A stretch of DNA of 64,000 nucleotides from Sphingosinicella sp. BN140058 (lineage in GTDB: Bacteria; Pseudomonadota; Alphaproteobacteria; Sphingomonadales; Sphingomonadaceae), in NCBI RefSeq assembly GCF_004135585.1, contig NZ_CP035501.1, forward strand, positions 4,163,501 to 4,227,500, given 5' to 3'. Under the pieces are notes generated by a model. The model saw nothing but the letters and a program-made list of their open reading frames with translations. It had not been told where the DNA came from and made no database searches. Position numbers and translations under genes: made by a program. Shown here piece after piece: positions 52,106 to 60,841 of the stretch (position 1 is its first letter; each line of letters opens with the position of its first letter).

Positions 52106-53095
52106 ATGGCATCACAGCATTTCACCCCGCCGGGTCCGCTCGGCTTCGGCGGCGCGCCGCTCGGCAACATGTTCGAGGAAGTGAGCGACGCGCAGGCGAA
52201 GGAGGCGCTGGTCGCGGCTTGGGAGACCGGCGTGCGCCACTTCGACACCGCGCCCCATTACGGCAATGGCGTCTCCGAGCACCGCTTCGGCCACGTGCTC
52301 CGCAATTATCCGCGCGACGAGTTCACCCTGTCGACCAAGGTCGGCCGCATCCTCAAGGCCGATCCTTCGGTGCGCGATAATGGCCCATTCGTGCGGGCCC
52401 TGCCGTTTCGCAGCGAAAATGATTATTCCTACGACGCGACGATGCGCTCGATCGAGGACAGTCAACAGCGGCTCGGCCTCGCCCAGATCGACATCGCCTA
52501 CATCCACGATCTCGCCGCCGACCATCATGGCGACGCCTGGGAAGAGTTGTTCGCGATCGCGATGAACGGCGCCGCCAAGGCGCTGATCCGGCTGCGCGAG
52601 GAAGGCGTGATCAAGGCCTGGGGCTTCGGCGTCAATCTGACCGAACCGTGCGAGCGGGCGCTCGAGCAATCGGATCCCGACGTGTTCCTGCTCGCCGGGC
52701 GATACAGCCTGCTGAACCAGCCGGCGCTCGATCGGCTGTTCCCGATGTGCGCGGAACGCGGTGTCCATGTCGTCGTCGGCGGCCCCTACAACAGCGGCCT
52801 CCTGGCGGGAGGCAAGAATTTCGAATATCAGGAAGCCCCGCCGCAACTGGTGGCGCGGCGCGATCGATTGGCGCAGATCTGCGCCCGCCATGGCGTCGAT
52901 CTACGCTCCGCTGCCTTGCATTTCTGCGCTGCCCATCCCGTCGTCGCGGCGATCATTCCGGGCGCCAAGCATTCCGATCGTGTCCGGGAGAATGCACGGC
53001 TGTGGCAGGCCGACATCCCGGCGGCGCTGTGGGAGGAATTGCGCGCCGAGGGATTGATCCCCGAGAACGCGCCGACGCCGCGAGGGCAGGGATGA
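52106..53095 (+). CDS. Aldo/keto reductase (D-threo-aldose 1-dehydrogenase type)
   Basis: 329 residues. AKR tetrad: Asp/Tyr in 'VRHFDTAPHYGNGVSEHRFG', Lys in 'LSTKVGR', His in 'AYIHDLAADHH'. Cofactor-binding C-terminal 'AAIIPGAKHSDRVRENARLW' is typical. The 'GFGGAPLGN' start and overall pattern fit AKRs of the L-fuco/D-threo-aldose dehydrogenase group. First of three overlapping redox genes with an SDR and a beta-hydroxyacid dehydrogenase; together they look like a sugar or aldehyde catabolic unit, substrate unknown. Confidence 0.92.
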   Translation: MASQHFTPPGPLGFGGAPLGNMFEEVSDAQAKEALVAAWETGVRHFDTAPHYGNGVSEHRFGHVLRNYPRDEFTLSTKVGRILKADPSVRDNGPFVRALPFRSENDYSYDATMRSIEDSQQRLGLAQIDIAYIHDLAADHHGDAWEELFAIAMNGAAKALIRLREEGVIKAWGFGVNLTEPCERALEQSDPDVFLLAGRYSLLNQPALDRLFPMCAERGVHVVVGGPYNSGLLAGGKNFEYQEAPPQLVARRDRLAQICARHGVDLRSAALHFCAAHPVVAAIIPGAKHSDRVRENARLWQADIPAALWEELRAEGLIPENAPTPRGQG

Positions 53096-53937
53096 GTCTG
53101 CATCCGGCAATCGCACCCGGCCGAATCGCGGTGGTCACCGGAGCGGCGAGCGGGATCGGCCGCGCCGCAGCCTTGCGGTTCGGCGCGGCCGGCATGCGCG
53201 TCGTCCTCGCCGATCTGGACGAGAGTGCGCTTGCCGCTGCCGGAGACGATCTTCAGCGGCAGGGCATCGAAGCGCGGATCGTGCCGACGGACGTCAGCGA
53301 TCCGGGCGCGGTCGCGCACCTCAAGAGCGAGGCCGATCGGTTTGGACCGGTTTCGCTGCTGATGAACAATGCCGGACGGGAAGGCGGCGGCGGCATCCTG
53401 GCCGGCCACGAGGTCTGGGAGCGAACGGTCGCAACCAATTTGCTCGGCCCGCTCTACGGCATCCAGGCCTTCCTTCCCGATCTGCTCGAAGCCGATTGGC
53501 CGTGCGCGGTCGTCAACACCGGCTCCAAGCAGGGGATTACGCTTCCGCCCGGCGATACCGCCTACAATGTCAGCAAGGCGGGCCTCAAGGCGATGACGGA
53601 GTCGCTCGCTCACGACCTGCGCGCCACCGGCGGCCGCGTCACCGCGCATCTGCTGATCCCGGGTTTCACCTATACCGGCTTCACCCGGGCCCGCGGCATC
53701 GCCGAGAAGCCGGCAGGCGCCTGGACCGCGGAGCAGGTCGTCGATTTCCTGCTGCCGGCAATGGCGCGCGGCGATTTCTACATCCTCTGCCCCGACAACG
53801 AGGTGACCCGCGAGATGGACGAGAAAAGGATCGCCTGGACCGCCGGCGACATCGTCGAGAACCGCTCCGCTTTGTCGCGCTGGGACCCGCGCTACGCCGA
53901 TGCGTTCAAAGCGTATATGGAAGGGAAGGGCGCATGA
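53092..53937 (+). CDS. Short-chain dehydrogenase/reductase
   Basis: 281 residues from the ATG at 53092 inside the AKR stop. Classical SDR: cofactor loop TGAASGIG, 'ADLDESA', 'LLMNNAGREG', active-site Ser in VVNTGSKQG and Tyr-x3-Lys as AYNVSKAGLK. Asp in 'VLADLDE' suggests NAD(H). The C-terminus is longer than usual with 'NEVTREMDEKRIAWTAGDI'. Middle gene of the AKR-SDR-HIBADH-like operon; likely oxidises an alcohol or sugar intermediate. Confidence 0.92.
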   Translation: MSLHPAIAPGRIAVVTGAASGIGRAAALRFGAAGMRVVLADLDESALAAAGDDLQRQGIEARIVPTDVSDPGAVAHLKSEADRFGPVSLLMNNAGREGGGGILAGHEVWERTVATNLLGPLYGIQAFLPDLLEADWPCAVVNTGSKQGITLPPGDTAYNVSKAGLKAMTESLAHDLRATGGRVTAHLLIPGFTYTGFTRARGIAEKPAGAWTAEQVVDFLLPAMARGDFYILCPDNEVTREMDEKRIAWTAGDIVENRSALSRWDPRYADAFKAYMEGKGA

Positions 53938-54806
53938 AGATCGGCTTTGTCGGGCTTGGCCAGATGGGCAGCGCGATGGCGCGCAACCTGATCGCGGCGG
54001 GGCACGAAGTAACGGTTTGGAATCGCTCGGGAGCCAAGGCGGCTCCCCTGGTCGGGCTCGGCGCAACGCAAGCGGCGACGCCGGCGCAGGCCGCGGGGGG
54101 AGCCGAGATCGTCGCGACGATGCTCGCCGACGACAAAGCGGTCGAGGATGTCGTGTTCGGCGCTGGCGGGTTGCTCGCTGAGGCGAAGTGCCACGTGTCG
54201 ATGAGCACGATCAGCATCGCGCTCGCCGAGCGATTGACGGCGGCGCATGCCGAGTCGGGCGGCAGCCTGGTCTCGGCCCCGGTATTCGGCCGCCCCGCAG
54301 CGGCGGAAGCGGCCAAATTGTTCATCGCCGCCGCTGGCCCTTCCGAAGCGCTCGCTGCCTGCGCGCCGGCGTTCGAAGCGGTCGGCCAGCGCGTCTTCAC
54401 CATCGGCGAAACTCCGTCGGCGGCCAATCTGGTCAAGCTGTCGGGTAACTTCATGATCATGGCCGCGATCGAGGCCATGGCCGAAGCCATGACCCTCGCG
54501 GAAAAGGGCGGCGTCGCCCGCGAGACATTGCTCGAAGTGCTTACCGGCACGCTGTTCGGGTCACCGGTCTACCAGATCTATGGCGACATTCTCGCCGCCG
54601 ATCGCTTCCGGCCCGCGGGCTTCGCCGCGCCGCTCGGCCTTAAGGACATGCGGCTGGTCGGCGCCGCTGCGGAGGCGGCGCGGGTGCCGATGCCGCTGCT
54701 CGGCGTGGTCCGCGATCACCTTCTCGCCGCGATTGCCCAGGAAGGCGACGAGATCGACTGGTCCGCAATTGCCTTGCCGATCCGGCGCGGCGCGGGGCTC
54801 GGCTGA
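53934..54806 (+). CDS. NAD(P)-dependent beta-hydroxyacid dehydrogenase family protein
   Basis: 290 residues from the ATG at 53934 overlapping the SDR stop. Rossmann start 'IGFVGLGQMGSAMARNLIAAGHEVTVWNRS', substrate-binding 'SLVSAPVFGRPAAAEAAKL', and catalytic Lys in 'AANLVKLSGNFMIMAA', as in 3-hydroxyisobutyrate dehydrogenase and GLYR1/succinic-semialdehyde reductase relatives. It would reduce or oxidise a small hydroxy acid or aldehyde. Third gene of the operon. Confidence 0.92.
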   Translation: MKIGFVGLGQMGSAMARNLIAAGHEVTVWNRSGAKAAPLVGLGATQAATPAQAAGGAEIVATMLADDKAVEDVVFGAGGLLAEAKCHVSMSTISIALAERLTAAHAESGGSLVSAPVFGRPAAAEAAKLFIAAAGPSEALAACAPAFEAVGQRVFTIGETPSAANLVKLSGNFMIMAAIEAMAEAMTLAEKGGVARETLLEVLTGTLFGSPVYQIYGDILAADRFRPAGFAAPLGLKDMRLVGAAAEAARVPMPLLGVVRDHLLAAIAQEGDEIDWSAIALPIRRGAGLG

Positions 54807-54869
54807 GCGACGTCGGCTCGGACCCAAGGAGAGAGCCTGATGAAGGGGTGGGACTCTCGATGCGGACGG

Positions 54870-55439
54870 CTATCCCCGATGGCGCAACGTGCCGGCCCGA
54901 TCGATCGCCTGGCGCACGGCCTCGGCACCGCCTGCAAGCGAGAACAAGGCCACAATTGGCGGCTCGGATCCAACTGTGACGCTGATCGAGAGCAGCCCGC
55001 CTTCCTCTCCAAGCATTTCGTTAAATGGGACCGCCTGGGCGTCGGCGGAGAGGAGCGGCAGACCGGCGATGTTCACGCAGCGCAGCGCAATTGCACGCCG
55101 ACCAGCCGGGCCCTCGATCGTGGCCGAATAGGAGCGGTCCGCGCCGCAAGGTGCTTGCAGGTCGAAATAAAACAGACAATTCTCGCCACAGAGGAAGCCG
55201 AAGGTCGAGCCGCTGTGATCGGAAGTGAAGGCGCTGGCGAAGCGCTGAAACTCGCCGACCTGCCAATCGCCGATCGTCGCCAAGATCCTCTCGTTGAACG
55301 CCGCCGGTACTTTCGGCGGCGGCGCCGGCAGCCGCACCAGCATCGGCGGCTTGTTCGCGTCCCTTTTCGGCGGTGCAGAATTGGCGGATCCGGCGCCGAG
55401 ATACAGGGCGGCCATGACGCAGAGAGCTCCGAATCGCAT
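54870..55439 (-). CDS. Hypothetical secreted protein
   Basis: 189 residues from the ATG at 55439 (AGAGGA just upstream; 55445 is a second option). Signal peptide 'MRFGALCVMAALYLGAGSANSA', then a basic/proline linker 'PPKRDANKPPMLVRLPAPPPKVPAAF' and a beta-rich domain with 'STFGFLCGENCLFYFDLQAPCGADRSYSATIEGPAGRRAIALRC', whose cysteines could pair. It lies 77 bases downstream of a CadC-like regulator on the same strand, so it is a likely co-transcribed partner. Family not recognised. Confidence 0.68.
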   Translation of the reverse strand: MRFGALCVMAALYLGAGSANSAPPKRDANKPPMLVRLPAPPPKVPAAFNERILATIGDWQVGEFQRFASAFTSDHSGSTFGFLCGENCLFYFDLQAPCGADRSYSATIEGPAGRRAIALRCVNIAGLPLLSADAQAVPFNEMLGEEGGLLSISVTVGSEPPIVALFSLAGGAEAVRQAIDRAGTLRHRG

Positions 55440-55516
55440 CGGCATTCCTCTTGCTGAACCGGGAACGTAACAGGAAAGAAAAGGGTCGACAACGCGAATG
55501 CGCTCAGTGCGTTCGT

Positions 55517-56347
55517 TCAACCCCGCGCGCCAGCGGCAGCTCCGCCGGCCTGCGTCCCGAGCTTCGCTTCCAGGCCCTGCATCGCCCGCCCGATTTCGGG
55601 TGGGATCCGGCTTTCGACCCCCGAGGTCATGCCGGTCCAGAGCACCGCGCCGTTTGCATCCTGTGCCGACATCATCACCATCGGTGCACCGTTCCACAGG
55701 ATGAGGCGGGTTCGCAGGGTGACGGCACCCGGGCGATTCTCGCCCCCGCGAAACACCTGGACGCCGCGCATCCGCTGGGCGCTGGCCATGACGAGCTCGT
55801 CGCAGGCCCGCGCTAGCGGCCGATAGCGTGGCGTACCCGTCGCGTCCTCGGCGGCCTTGACGATCAGCGGGGTCGCCGCCGGCCCGGAGCGCGAAATGGC
55901 CCAGAACGCCATCGCCGCAAGGATCAGCACCGCCGCGAGCACAGTCGCCGGGAGGAGAATGCGTCGCTGCGGCCGTGCGCGGGACAGGGTCGGGGTTTCG
56001 GATGCTTGTGGCTGCGCGGTGGCGACCTCCGGCAACAGGCGATAGCCGCGCTTCGCCACCGTCTCGATGAAGCGCGGCTCGCGAGCGTCGTCGCCGAGTG
56101 CCTTGCGAATGTCCTTGAGCACGACCGGCACGCTGTTCGCGCTTATGGCACGGCCGTTCCAGACTTCGGCCAGGATTTCGTCCTGCGAGACGACATCGCC
56201 GCGGCGGCGGCAAAGCAGTTCGAGCGTGCGTGCCGCCCGATGTTCCAGCCGCCGCCGCTCCTCGCCCCGCCGCAGCGCGTTCGAGGCCGGCGAGAAGGTC
56301 CACTCGCCGATCCTGCAGTCGACCTCGGCGGTTCCCGCGTCTGACAA
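55517..56347 (-). CDS. Membrane-bound winged-helix regulator (CadC/ToxR type)
   Basis: 276 residues. The N-terminal OmpR-like winged helix is clear ('ALRRGEERRRLEHRAARTLELLCRRRGDVVSQDEILAEVWNGRAISANSVPVVLKDIRKALGDDAREPRFIETVAKRGYRLLPEV'). Then come a basic stretch and one membrane helix (ILLPATVLAAVLILAAMAFWAI). The periplasmic domain of ~110 residues ('VVKAAEDATGTPRYRPLARACDELVMASAQRMRG', 'MMSAQDANGAVLWTGMTSGVESR') should sense envelope or pH signals. It probably controls the secreted gene downstream. Confidence 0.9.
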   Translation of the reverse strand: MSDAGTAEVDCRIGEWTFSPASNALRRGEERRRLEHRAARTLELLCRRRGDVVSQDEILAEVWNGRAISANSVPVVLKDIRKALGDDAREPRFIETVAKRGYRLLPEVATAQPQASETPTLSRARPQRRILLPATVLAAVLILAAMAFWAISRSGPAATPLIVKAAEDATGTPRYRPLARACDELVMASAQRMRGVQVFRGGENRPGAVTLRTRLILWNGAPMVMMSAQDANGAVLWTGMTSGVESRIPPEIGRAMQGLEAKLGTQAGGAAAGARG

Positions 56348-56539
56348 GAATCGTCTCCCTGATCCGGTCCCGGCAAGAGACCGCAGCCGCGCCTGCGTTG
56401 CAAGGCCCGGCCGCCCGGGACGCGCGCTTCAGAACATCTTCAGCTTTTCCTTATTCGACTTGCCGTCCGATCGTCGGCCTTTCTGGCCGCTCAGCGCGGG
56501 GCGCCGAGCGCTCCCCCATGTCATGCCAGGAGAGTGTCG

Positions 56540-57370
56540 ATGCGGTTTGAACAGCGGATTCGTGCTGCCGAGCAGCGTGAGCTAGGCCATTGGATCCTCG
56601 GCATCGCGACCATCTTCTACGGTGTCGCATGCTTTCTGCAGCGGGATTTCGCGATCTTCTGGCAGCCGGTCCCGGAAAGCCTGCCGCTGCGACAGCCGCT
56701 CGCCTTCCTCTCGGCGGGGCTGCTGGTGCTGTCGGGCGCCGGCCTGCTGTTTCGGCGGACGATGCGGGCCGCCGCGATGATCCAGATCCTGCTCTTCCTT
56801 GCCTATGTCGCCGCCTTTCTCGCCAATATTGCTGAGCAGCCCGGCACGATCTGGCTCGGCGTCTGCGAGAACCTGGCGGTTGCAGTCGGTGCGGCGACGA
56901 TCTGGATGCGGACGTCGGCGCATGCGCCTGCCCGATCCAGGCTCGTCGCCGTTCGGATCGTCTACGGTGTCTGCTCGGTCGTCTTCGGCCTCGCCCACTT
57001 CATCGCCATCGACGGGACGGCGGGGATGGTGCCCGAATGGCTGCCGGGCAGCGGCCGTTTCTGGGCGGGCTTCACCGGCCTCTGCCACCTTGCCGTCGCC
57101 GCAGCCTTGTTCGCCAATCGTCTCGCCATCCCGGCGACGCGGCTCGCCGGCCTGATGTATCTGGGCTTCGCCGCCTTGTGCTGGCTGCCGGGCGCGATCA
57201 CCCATCCGGATCAGTGGCTGCGCTGGGCGGGGCTCGGCATCAGCCTGGCGATGATGGGCGCGGTCTGGCTGGTCGGCGATCTCCTGCGCGCCCGCGATGT
57301 CGCCGCAGAACCCGCTGCGTCCGTCGGCGAGGGCAGCCTCGGCGGTGCGCTCGGGCCGGAGATCGCCTGA
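56540..57370 (+). CDS. Multi-pass membrane protein (DoxX-like)
   Basis: 276 residues from an ATG at 56540, with AGGAG seven bases upstream; a GTG at 56534 is less well spaced. About eight hydrophobic helices with 'LGHWILGIATIFYGVACFLQRDFAIFWQPVPESLPLRQPLAFLSAGLLVLSGAGLLF' at the start, then a second similar half ('VRIVYGVCSVVFGLAHFIAID', 'FWAGFTGLCHLAVAAALFANRL'). The two halves look like an internal duplication of a four-helix DoxX-like unit. Role unknown. Divergent from the CadC-like gene. Confidence 0.72.
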   Translation: MRFEQRIRAAEQRELGHWILGIATIFYGVACFLQRDFAIFWQPVPESLPLRQPLAFLSAGLLVLSGAGLLFRRTMRAAAMIQILLFLAYVAAFLANIAEQPGTIWLGVCENLAVAVGAATIWMRTSAHAPARSRLVAVRIVYGVCSVVFGLAHFIAIDGTAGMVPEWLPGSGRFWAGFTGLCHLAVAAALFANRLAIPATRLAGLMYLGFAALCWLPGAITHPDQWLRWAGLGISLAMMGAVWLVGDLLRARDVAAEPAASVGEGSLGGALGPEIA

Positions 57371-57405
57371 TCGCCGGTCCCAGCACCGCTTGGCTTTCTG
57401 CGGAT

Positions 57406-58587
57406 CTATGCGTCGGCGCGGATGACCTTGATGTCCCGCTCGGCGGCCCAGAGATGCACGTCCTCGCGGCGGAGCGCCGTTGCCATCAGGTCCGGAAACT
57501 GGTCCGGCGTGCAGGCAAAGACCGGAATGCCGAGCGCGGCGACGCGGGCGGAGAGCTGCGGATCGTAGGATGGGCGGCCGGTGTCCGTCAGGGCGAGCAG
57601 CACGATGACGTTGACACCGGCAACGGTCAGGCGGGTGAGGCGGTCGACGAGCGAGGCGGCGTCGCCGCCCTCGTACATGTCCGAGATCAGGATCAGGTGG
57701 GCTTTCGCCGGCCGCTCGATCCGGCTCTCGCAATAGGCGATCGCACGGTCGATGTCGGTGCCGCCGCCGAGCTGGACGCCGAACAAGACCTCGACCGGGT
57801 CGGCGAGTTCCTCGGTCAGATCGACGATGGCCGTGTCGAAGCAGACCAGCTTGGTCGCGACCACCGGGAGCGACGCCATCACCGCCGCGAAGATCGATGC
57901 GTAGACGACCGAACTCGCCATCGAGCCCGATTGATCGACGCAGAGGACGACCTCGTCGAGATCGACGATCCGGCGCTGCTGGCGAAGGAAGCCCACCAGA
58001 TTTTCCGGCACGATGGTGCGGTGCTCGGCCTGATAATGGCGCAGGTTCTTGTGGATGGTGCGCGGTCAGTCGATGTCCCCGAAGCGCGGTCGGCGCGTCC
58101 GCCGCGAGCGATCGAGCGCGCCGCGTATGGCATCCGCAGTGCGCCGTTCCAGCCGTTCCATCAACTGGGCGACGACTTTCGCGATCACCGTTCGCGCGGT
58201 CTCCTTGGTCTTGTCGGGCATCGCACCGCGCAGCGCGACCAGATCCGCGACCAGGTTGACGTTTGCCTCGATCGTGGCGAGCAATTCGGGCTCGAGCAGC
58301 ATCTGCCGAAGGCCCTTGCGCTCGAACGCATCCTTCTGAATCACCTGGACGACCGGGGCGGGGAAGAATTCGCGAATGTCGCCCAGCCACTTCGCCACCC
58401 TCGGCGCCGACGCGCCGAGCCCGCCACGCCCCTTCTTTTCGCCGTCTCCGTCGCCGTAGAGCGCAGACAGCGCTGCCGACATGCGCTGGTCGGCGGGCGA
58501 CAAGCCGGCGGCCTCGTCGCCCTCGTCGCCGACGCCCAAAGCCAGCGTCCAGCGGCGTGCGCGTTCTTCGATGGAGTCCTCGCTCAT
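57406..58587 (-). pseudogene. VWA-domain protein gene with an in-frame TGA
   Basis: Start ATG at 58587 overlaps the DUF5682 stop. The frame runs to an in-frame TGA at 58066-58068, then continues in the same frame to 57406. The protein after the stop is plainly the rest of the same VWA protein: 'PRTIHKNLRHYQAEHRTIVPENLVGF', then the MIDAS motif DxSxS in LCVDQSGSM and GGGTDIDRA. Homologues have Trp (TGG) at the TGA position in 'DIDW', so a single G-to-A change explains it. It may be inactivated, read through, or a sequencing error. Last gene of the MoxR operon. Confidence 0.82.
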
Positions 58588-60836
58588 GTCCGGGCTCCCG
58601 CTTGCAGCAAGTCCGTTACGCGGGCGACATGGGCCGGCCACGCGGCCGCCGCACCGGGCAGCAAGCGATAGCCGCCGCCGGGGCGGCCACCGCGCGCGAG
58701 CAAGGCATCCATCAGCCGCCGCCGCTCCATGCGATCGAGCGCCGAGAAGACTCTTCGGAACAGCGGCAGATTGGCGACGAACGAATCTTCATCAAGGCCG
58801 AGCAGCCACTGATCGACCGCGCCGCGCAGCCCTTCGTCATGGATCAAGCGCTGGCCCGCACCGGAGAGAAAGCCTTCGAAAAATCCCGCTGCCTCGCGGA
58901 TCGGGGTTCCAGGCGAGAGCATGCGGCCGAGCAGTATGATTGCGTCTCCGGCGGCGAGCCGCTCCGCCTCGTAGAGCAGGCGCGCCGCGATGCCGGCGAC
59001 GAGCCGGGTCGCCTGGTCGTCGCCGAGCAGGCGTTCGAGCCCGGCATACCAGCTCTCGACCACGTCGCCGGCGAGCTCGGCAAGGGCGATGGCGCGGTCG
59101 GCATCGAGAATGGCGTCCCGCATCGCTTCGGCCGCTTCGGGGTCGAGGTTGCGCACCGCATAAGGCAGCGCCAGTGCGGCCTCGATCACCATCCGCGGCA
59201 TCAGCAAGGCGAGGTGCTCGGCCGGCCCCGCACGCGCTTCTCCATAGCGCAGGATGTCGGCCATCGAGGGCAGCGCCGCCAACAAAGCCCGACAATCGCT
59301 GGTAAGCGCAGCCTTGTGCTCGAGCGCCGCAATGCCGCTGCCGACCGCCCGCGGCAGATCGGCAATCATCGCCTCGCGGACCAGGGCGGCGAGGCGGTCC
59401 AGTTCGGGCTCCGCCGCGATCCGTTCGACGATCCGGGCCGACGCGGCTTCGGCGATGGTCGAGCCGTAGACGAGATGTTCGATCAGCCGGACCGAGAATT
59501 CGGGCTGCCAGCAGAGCGTCCAGTTTTCACGGAAGGTGCCGCGGCTGCGACCGGCATCGGCGAGCCGTCCCCAGGGTACATCAAGCACGTTGAGGCGATG
59601 GAGCAGGGTCGATCGTGCCAGTCCGCTGTCGCTGCGCAGATCGACCGACAGATTGCGCTCGAGCGCTTCCGGCTTGAGCCGGGTCGTCTTCTGCTGCCGC
59701 TGCAGATCCTCGAGCAAAGGCGCCAGCGGGGCTGCGGACGGGATCGCGCCCACGCCCGTGCCGACCAGCAGCTCCGGCGCGATCTCGTCCCAGATGACGG
59801 GATTGCCGAAACAGAGGCAGGAGATCGCCGCCTCGCGCAGCTCATCGAAACCGGGGGAAGGGCGCTCGCGCAGGGCGGCGAGGCCGACTGCCAGCCGCTG
59901 CGCTTCGATCACCGACGCCGTCGAGACGAAATGCCCCTTGTCGCGCAGCAGGCCAGCAATACGGGTGAGCCACTCGGTGTCGCCGTCCGAAGTCGCCCGA
60001 GTCTGCCAGAGGTGTGCGCACCAGCCCGGAGCAGCCACGCCGGCGCCATAGCCGCTGGCGCGGGCGAGGCGCGGCGTCGTCCACGGCGCCCATGTTGCCT
60101 TCACCTTCGTCTTGGGTCGCCCCCTCAGCAGCGCCCTGTCGTCTGCCTGGCTGCGCTTTTCGGCGAGCGCCGGAACATGCCAGGCGCCGCAGACCACGGC
60201 CACCGGACCGTCCGTCTCCTTGGTCGCGCGGGCGATTTCGAGACGCATATGGGCCTCGCGCGCCGCTTCGTCCGCGGCGATCCCCTGCGTTTCCGCCCGC
60301 AGGGCGGACATCGCATCGGCGACTGCGCCGAAGACCGGCCCCGGATGCGGATTCTCCTCGATCACGTCCGACCACCAGGATTCGCCGTCGGCATAGCCGG
60401 CCGCCTCCGCCAGGATCCCGATCGGGTCTCGGCTGATCGGATCCTCATCGCGTGCGGTGAGCCGCGCTTCCTCCTCCTCCTCCTCCTCCTCGCCCGGCGC
60501 CAGCGCCGCGCGTCGTGCCAGGCGGTCGGTCGCCGGAAGATCGATGAAGCGCAGAAGCGCTCCGTTGCGCACCGCCCAGAGCACGGCCTGATATTCGGGC
60601 GAATAGTCCGCGAACGGGAAGAAGGTCGCGTTGGCGGGATCGTCCTCGGCATAAGCCAGCAGCGACACCGGCAGCACCATCTCCGGATCGGCGAGCAGGG
60701 GCAAGAGATCGGAGGCATCGCTCGGCCCCTCGATCAGAACTGCCGTGGGTTGAAGCGCGTCGAGCGCCTCCACCAGGCGCCTGGCGGAGCCGGGCCCGTG
60801 GTGGCGGATTCCGAACAGGGAGACAGATGCCGCCAT
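58584..60836 (-). CDS. DUF5682 family protein (ChaN/TraB-like)
   Basis: 750 residues. The N-terminus 'VSLFGIRHHGPGSARRLVEALDALQPTAVLIEGPSDA' with paired His/Glu resembles ChaN/TraB-type domains. The rest is helical with 'PVAVVCGAWHVPAL' and many conserved Trp/Arg residues. A run of eight Glu near residue 115-122 comes from a (TCC)n tract at about 60470-60491 and may vary in length. It is always found with MoxR-AAA and VWA proteins; enzymatic role unknown. Stop/start overlap with the VWA gene. Confidence 0.85.
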   Translation of the reverse strand: MAASVSLFGIRHHGPGSARRLVEALDALQPTAVLIEGPSDASDLLPLLADPEMVLPVSLLAYAEDDPANATFFPFADYSPEYQAVLWAVRNGALLRFIDLPATDRLARRAALAPGEEEEEEEEARLTARDEDPISRDPIGILAEAAGYADGESWWSDVIEENPHPGPVFGAVADAMSALRAETQGIAADEAAREAHMRLEIARATKETDGPVAVVCGAWHVPALAEKRSQADDRALLRGRPKTKVKATWAPWTTPRLARASGYGAGVAAPGWCAHLWQTRATSDGDTEWLTRIAGLLRDKGHFVSTASVIEAQRLAVGLAALRERPSPGFDELREAAISCLCFGNPVIWDEIAPELLVGTGVGAIPSAAPLAPLLEDLQRQQKTTRLKPEALERNLSVDLRSDSGLARSTLLHRLNVLDVPWGRLADAGRSRGTFRENWTLCWQPEFSVRLIEHLVYGSTIAEAASARIVERIAAEPELDRLAALVREAMIADLPRAVGSGIAALEHKAALTSDCRALLAALPSMADILRYGEARAGPAEHLALLMPRMVIEAALALPYAVRNLDPEAAEAMRDAILDADRAIALAELAGDVVESWYAGLERLLGDDQATRLVAGIAARLLYEAERLAAGDAIILLGRMLSPGTPIREAAGFFEGFLSGAGQRLIHDEGLRGAVDQWLLGLDEDSFVANLPLFRRVFSALDRMERRRLMDALLARGGRPGGGYRLLPGAAAAWPAHVARVTDLLQAGART

Positions 60837-60841
60837 CTCGA

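Noticed and set aside
58066..58068. Selenocysteine at the TGA in the VWA gene
   Set aside because: The family has Trp here, there is no catalytic Cys/Sec position and no obvious SECIS hairpin; nonsense change is simpler.
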